Shown: positions 14,976 through 18,182 of the stretch, piece after piece
Layout of the letters: the number at the start of each line of letters is the position of its first letter
Position numbering within the stretch: position 1 is the first letter of the stretch
Origin: CAYRNC01 sp964425645
GTDB taxonomy: Bacteria > Bacillota > Clostridia > Peptostreptococcales > Anaerovoracaceae
Length of the DNA: 18,182 nucleotides
Assembly: GCA_964425645.1 (NCBI GenBank)
Contig: CAYRNC010000029.1
Location: forward strand, 1-18,182
Direction of reading: 5' to 3'
Program-made: the position numbers and the translations under genes
The notes under the pieces: model-generated
The model's input: the letters and a program-made list of their open reading frames with translations, nothing else
Databases searched by the model: none
Told to the model about the DNA's origin: nothing

Positions 14976-16295
14976 AGCTATCAGAACCGGATCCCATACC
15001 GGGCTAAAAGGCGGGGAATAGGCTAAATCCATATCTGTGAGCTGATATATGGTTGAACGCGCCGTTATGGCTACGGCCATCATATCGATTCGCGCGGCGG
15101 CACCCGCATAACCCGCAATCTGTGCTCCAAGCAGTCTGCCGGTATTTTTTTCGGCTATCAATTTAAGATGTATTTCCTTGGATTGGGGGCAATAATGGGC
15201 GGCTGTCCTTGATTTAATTTTCCTTGATTCAAATTGTATCCCTTCCGCTTTACATTCATTTTCGCTAAGACCGGTGCGGGAGACCTCCATTTCCATCACT
15301 CTGGCTATGCCGGTACCTATGACTCCGCTGAAATATGCATCGCCCATGGCGGCATTTTCTCCTGCCGTTCTTCCCTGTTTGTTGGCAGTGGTGCCAAGGG
15401 GTATATAGGTATCTTTCTCCTTAACGGCATGATATGTCGTGGCGCAATCTCCGGCGGCAAAGATACCTTCTTTGTTTGTGTTCATTTTCCGATCAACTAA
15501 AACGGCATTTCCGGGACCCAGTTTTATACCGCATTCTTTGGCAATTTCGGAATTCGGAACCACGCCTATAGAAAGCAAAACGAAATCCGCGGGTATTTCG
15601 CCTTTATCGGTTATGACACTTTCAACTTTTGAATTCCCTGTGAAGCCCTGTACCGTTTCACCTGTATGGATATCCATTCCCTTATCGAGCAAATACCTTG
15701 TTAAAACCGATGCCATATCCTCATCCATGTTAGGAATAATATGGGGGGCCCTTTCAATTAACGATACCCGGCACTCCTTATTGATAAACCCTTCCGCCAT
15801 TTCAAGTCCGATGTAACCGCCTCCTACTATTGCGATTTTCTGCGGTCTTACCCTGTCAAGAAAGTTCTTTATGTTCAGACTGTCATTCACGGTCCGCAAA
15901 GTGAATACACCCTCAAGTTCTTTCCCTTTAAGAGGGGGAACAAGAGGCCTTGCCCCGGTTGCGATTACAAGCCTGTCAAAATGGTCGTTGAAGATTTTGT
16001 TGCCGTGGACATCCCTTACGGATATTTTTCTGTCATTCGGATCGATGGACTCCACTTTTGAAAATGTTTTGACGGCTATATTTTGGGAAGCAAAATCTTT
16101 GACGCTTCTTGCTAAAAGCTTCTCTTTTTTTTCTATTATACCCCCTATAAAATAGGGGAGCCCGCACCCCGCATATGATATATATTCATCGTCGGTATAT
16201 ACGGTGATATCCAAATCAGGATCTGTTCTTCGGGCCTTTGATGCGGCGCTCATACCTGCAGCCACTCCACCGATGACTATCAATTTGTTTGCCAT
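14961..16295 (-). CDS. FAD-dependent pyridine nucleotide-disulfide reductase (CoA-disulfide reductase / NADH oxidase type)
   Basis: A 444-residue cytoplasmic flavoprotein. The FAD-binding Rossmann motif is at residues 6-22 (VIGGVAAGMSAASKARR), the single redox-active cysteine is C44 in YAGCGLPYFIGG, the NAD(P)-binding motif is IAIVGGGYIGLEMAEGF (about 163-179), and the second FAD contact GIFAAGDCA (about 280-288) is present. One cysteine with the 'SYAGCGLPY' context and about 445 residues is typical of CoA-disulfide reductases and of NADH oxidases/peroxidases; the two cannot be told apart from sequence alone. There is no rhodanese extension. GGGGGA lies upstream of the ATG and a good SigA promoter further up. 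In an anaerobe the role is probably disulfide or oxygen detoxification. The 3' end runs into the lipoprotein gene on the other strand. Confidence 0.92.
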   Translation of the reverse strand: MANKLIVIGGVAAGMSAASKARRTDPDLDITVYTDDEYISYAGCGLPYFIGGIIEKKEKLLARSVKDFASQNIAVKTFSKVESIDPNDRKISVRDVHGNKIFNDHFDRLVIATGARPLVPPLKGKELEGVFTLRTVNDSLNIKNFLDRVRPQKIAIVGGGYIGLEMAEGFINKECRVSLIERAPHIIPNMDEDMASVLTRYLLDKGMDIHTGETVQGFTGNSKVESVITDKGEIPADFVLLSIGVVPNSEIAKECGIKLGPGNAVLVDRKMNTNKEGIFAAGDCATTYHAVKEKDTYIPLGTTANKQGRTAGENAAMGDAYFSGVIGTGIARVMEMEVSRTGLSENECKAEGIQFESRKIKSRTAAHYCPQSKEIHLKLIAEKNTGRLLGAQIAGYAGAAARIDMMAVAITARSTIYQLTDMDLAYSPPFSPVWDPVLIALNQF

Positions 16296-16330
16296 TTCAA
16301 TCGTCCCCCTTCGCTTTTCTTGTAATGTTC

Positions 16331-16359
16331 ATTATACCCGGATAACTCTTCCGCTTCAA
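16331..16359 (-). promoter_or_regulatory. SigA-type promoter of the flavoenzyme gene
   Basis: On the minus strand TTGAAG (16359-16354; 4 of 6), a 17-nt spacer and a perfect TATAAT (16336-16331). The leader would be about 30 nt with GGGGGA before the ATG. Confidence 0.7.
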
Positions 16360-16596
16360 CAAATGCCCTCATAAGTTCCTGCAAAATGCAAAGATACGGC
16401 TTAACAGCCTTAAACGGGAAAAGGTATCGCCTGGCAATTAATCATTGAACAGCGATGTTAAAATTCCAATAGCTTATTTTGGTTTTGTTTGTTTATGTCT
16501 GTATTTCGGCCTGATACGATATTTTGCGGAAACGCAGAACGGCTTCAATTTCAATTCTGCAGCGGCATTTTTCGATCGTCGCGGCGCACCCTTTGC

Positions 16597-16625
16597 TTGC
16601 CCGGCAATAAAAGGTGTAATATAAT
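16597..16625 (+). promoter_or_regulatory. SigA-type promoter of the ECF/kinase operon
   Basis: TTGCCC (16597-16602; 4 of 6), a 17-nt spacer and a perfect TATAAT (16620-16625). The transcript would start near 16632, leaving a leader of only about 23 nt with GGGAGG, which excludes a leader riboswitch from this promoter. Confidence 0.7.
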
Positions 16626-16654
16626 GGGGTTAACATCAAATTGGGAGGAACGAC

Positions 16655-17197
16655 ATGATGAAATCAAATGCAACGCTGAAACTGACATTGTCAGGTCTTT
16701 TTTTAGCCCTCGGTCTCGCTTTACCGTTTCTTACAGGTCAGATACCCGAGATAGGAAGCCGATTGCTGCCCATGCACATCCCTGTGCTGCTTTGCGGGTT
16801 TATCTGCGGGGCCGGACCGGGTTTAGCGGTCGGTTTTTTAACCCCTCTTCTGAGAAGTTTTATATTTACCATGCCTGTGCTGTTTCCTATGGCTACAGCT
16901 ATGGCCTTCGAGCTTGCGGCCTACGGTTTTGTCGCGGGCCTGCTTTATCACGTTTTCCCCGGTAAAAAGATTTTTGTATACATCTCATTGCTATTATCAA
17001 TGCTGTCGGGAAGAATTGTATGGGGTGCGGTCAACTACATATTGCTTGGATTCGGAAAAACAATATTCACTTGGAAGATTTTCGCGGCAGGCGCGTTTTT
17101 TAACGCTATACCCGGCATAATAATACAGATATTGATCATACCTGTTATAGTTCTTGCAGTTGAAAGGCACATCGGAAAAATTCATGGTACATATTGA
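16655..17197 (+). CDS. ECF transporter S component (vitamin-type substrate-binding subunit)
   Basis: A 180-residue, very hydrophobic protein with about six predicted membrane helices, the size and layout of S components of energy-coupling factor transporters, which capture a vitamin or similar substrate and team up with a shared EcfT-EcfA-EcfA' module. Characteristic features of the family are the LTLSGLFLALGLALPFL opening, the RLLPMHIPVLLCGF segment (36-49), and the PLLRS segment with the helix after it, followed by AMAFELAAYGFVAG. The substrate is not certain; this branch is often near pantothenate-type S components, but no diagnostic residue is known to me. GGGAGG lies 6 nt upstream of the ATG (a second ATG follows at codon 2). 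It overlaps the next gene, a small-molecule kinase, by 14 nt. No EcfT or EcfA gene is in the window. Confidence 0.9.
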   Translation: MMKSNATLKLTLSGLFLALGLALPFLTGQIPEIGSRLLPMHIPVLLCGFICGAGPGLAVGFLTPLLRSFIFTMPVLFPMATAMAFELAAYGFVAGLLYHVFPGKKIFVYISLLLSMLSGRIVWGAVNYILLGFGKTIFTWKIFAAGAFFNAIPGIIIQILIIPVIVLAVERHIGKIHGTY

Positions 17198-17750
17198 GCC
17201 CCTTAGAATGCTGATCAACGATATGCTGAAGACTCCGGATGTTAAAACTATCGCAATAGATGGAAACTGTGCATCGGGCAAAAGTACTCTTGCCGCATTG
17301 ATAGCAGAAGAATATCACTGCAATGTATTTCATATGGATGATTACTATTTGCCTCTTCACAAAAAGACAAAGGAACGTTTAAGCGAGGCAGGCGGAAATG
17401 TAGACAGGGAGCGTTTCAGGGAAGAGATTCTCGACAATATTCGCAAGAATAAAAGCTTTATTTATAAAATTTATGATTGCAAAGGCCAAAGCCTTCATCC
17501 GTCGAAAAGAATTTATCCTAAAAAACTGAATGTCGTTGAAGGTGTATACAGCATGCACCCGGAGCTTTCGGGTTTTTATGATCTTGCAGTTTTTCTTTCG
17601 GTTGATGAGGCGGAGCAAAGCCGCAGAATATTGGACAGAAACGGTCCGGAAATGCATAAGCGTTTCATTGAGGAATGGATACCATTGGAGAACAGATATT
17701 TTAAAGAACTGAGGATAATGGATAATTGCGATCTCGTATTGACGCTTTAG
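17184..17750 (+). CDS. Uridine-kinase-like P-loop kinase
   Basis: A 188-residue cytosolic kinase. The Walker A motif GNCASGKST is at residues 27-35 and a HMDDYYLP segment (about 53-60) corresponds to the substrate-binding region of the uridine kinase / phosphoribulokinase / type I pantothenate kinase family; an Arg-rich lid follows near RRILDRNG. The ATG at 17184 overlaps the end of the S-component gene by 14 nt. A TTG at 17154 could extend it by ten residues, but no good binding site precedes that, so I chose the ATG (with GGAAAA upstream). The protein is at the short end for uridine kinases (about 200-210). The coupling with a vitamin-type S component suggests that it phosphorylates the imported substrate, trapping it, rather than uridine itself; this is inference. 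A membrane protein gene starts 8 nt downstream. Confidence 0.88.
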   Translation: MVHIEPLRMLINDMLKTPDVKTIAIDGNCASGKSTLAALIAEEYHCNVFHMDDYYLPLHKKTKERLSEAGGNVDRERFREEILDNIRKNKSFIYKIYDCKGQSLHPSKRIYPKKLNVVEGVYSMHPELSGFYDLAVFLSVDEAEQSRRILDRNGPEMHKRFIEEWIPLENRYFKELRIMDNCDLVLTL

Positions 17751-17758
17751 GAAAACCC

Positions 17759-18182
17759 ATGCATAAAGACATTCAAATGATCTATACTTTTTTTGTATTG
17801 TTCATGATGGCTTTATGCCTTGGATTAGTGAGCATGTACTTCGGTGCCGCATATTATTTTATGCCGATGTTTGTTTCATATTTTAATGATTTATATTTGG
17901 TGGTTCTCAATCTGTTTCCTGTCTTTTTAGTCGTTTTTCTCTTATATTTTATTTTCAATAAGGTGTGGCTAAGCTTTTTAATATCCTCCGCCGTGTTTGT
18001 CACTTTGTCCTTTGCAAACTATTGGAAATTGATAATCAGAGACGATCCGCTGCTTGCTGCGGATCTGCCACTATTTTTTGAGTCCCTTAATATGGCGGGG
18101 GAATACAATACCGATTTTAACTGGAAAATGATATCCGTCATAATAGCATGTATTGCAGGTACGGTTTTCGCTTTATTTTTCG
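17759..18182 (+). CDS. Partial sulfatase / LTA-synthase-like membrane protein (N-terminal part)
   Basis: An open frame from an ATG at 17759 runs to the window edge without a stop (141 codons). It encodes several membrane helices (about 8-35, 44-66, 70-87 and 125-141) and the segment NYWKLIIRDDPLLAADLPLF (87-106), which matches the region 'NyyKl..R..pl...Dl.l..E' preceding the extracellular domain of the LtaS / phosphoglycerol transferase family. Members of the family transfer glycerol-phosphate or phosphoethanolamine-type groups to surface glycolipids; the catalytic sulfatase-like domain would lie beyond this window. AGGAAA lies 8 nt upstream. It follows the kinase by 8 nt and may be co-transcribed with it, or only be close by. 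Confidence 0.7.
   Translation, partial: MHKDIQMIYTFFVLFMMALCLGLVSMYFGAAYYFMPMFVSYFNDLYLVVLNLFPVFLVVFLLYFIFNKVWLSFLISSAVFVTLSFANYWKLIIRDDPLLAADLPLFFESLNMAGEYNTDFNWKMISVIIACIAGTVFALFF

Larger units (their letters stand above)
16296..16654. other. Divergent intergenic region with two SigA-type promoters
   Basis: This 359-nt stretch holds the promoter of the flavoenzyme (16331-16359, minus) and that of the ECF gene (16597-16625, plus), both close to their genes. In between, 16393-16428 can fold into a stem GATAC/GTATC enclosing a GGCT-TAAC-AGCC hairpin, and a short open frame of 30 codons (16372-16280, minus) overlaps the flavoenzyme promoter. No riboswitch known to me is recognisable. Confidence 0.7.

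Noticed and set aside
16393..16428. Possible riboswitch: GATAC/GTATC stem with an inner GGCT-TAAC-AGCC hairpin
   Set aside because: It matches no riboswitch consensus I know, the stems are short, and both flanking genes have good promoters downstream of it, so it would not be in their leaders.

Overview
The window looks like a chromosomal segment of a low-to-mid GC, Gram-positive (Bacillota, probably clostridial) anaerobe, most likely taken from a draft or metagenome assembly because it contains a 10-N scaffold gap. Pointers to this are strong purine-rich ribosome binding sites, four tight or overlapping gene pairs, three Sec lipoproteins with lipoboxes, a single-cluster 4Fe-4S ferredoxin, a CoA-disulfide-reductase/NADH-oxidase-like flavoenzyme, an ECF vitamin-transporter S component, a lipoteichoic-acid-synthase-like membrane protein and SigA/SigD-like promoters. 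I saw no rRNA, tRNA, CRISPR array or transposase.

Layout. 69-695 (-): small lipoprotein. 887-4085 (-): a two-gene non-homologous end-joining operon, ku then a three-domain ligD (phosphoesterase-ligase-polymerase), with its control region at 4086-4160 (a perfect 24-nt palindrome, a SigG-like promoter candidate and a hairpin that can pair with the ku ribosome binding site). 4180-5109 (-): a second lipoprotein, richer in GC than its neighbours in the rows I counted. 5294-6436 (-): an unrecognised helical protein made of two copies of one domain with an exact 187-residue period. 6493-6692: an apparent gene remnant followed by a hairpin. 6733-6930 (+): ferredoxin. 6994-9453 (-): cheW-mcp chemotaxis pair behind a SigD/FliA-type promoter; the mcp gene is split by the gap and by about 115 nt of purF-like sequence. 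9739-14975 (+): OatA-like acyltransferase, OmpR-type response regulator, histidine kinase and lipoprotein in one tight run. 14961-16295 (-): flavin disulfide reductase, overlapping the previous gene tail to tail. 16655-18182 (+): ECF S component, uridine-kinase-like P-loop kinase, and the start of a sulfatase/LTA-synthase-like gene cut off by the window end.

How the genes fit together. Ku and LigD form a complete two-protein double-strand-break repair system. CheW and the receptor form a chemosensory input unit that would dock on a CheA encoded elsewhere. The acyltransferase/two-component/lipoprotein run looks like a self-contained envelope modification and sensing unit; its signal is unknown. 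The S component followed at once by a small-molecule kinase suggests import plus phosphorylation of one vitamin- or nucleoside-like substrate.

The points most worth a second look are the internal ribosome binding site and start codon exactly at the ligase/polymerase junction of ligD, the ku leader architecture, the purF/mcp chimera at the assembly gap (removal of the foreign stretch restores an intact 607-residue receptor), the duplicated-domain protein, and the acyltransferase/two-component/lipoprotein module.
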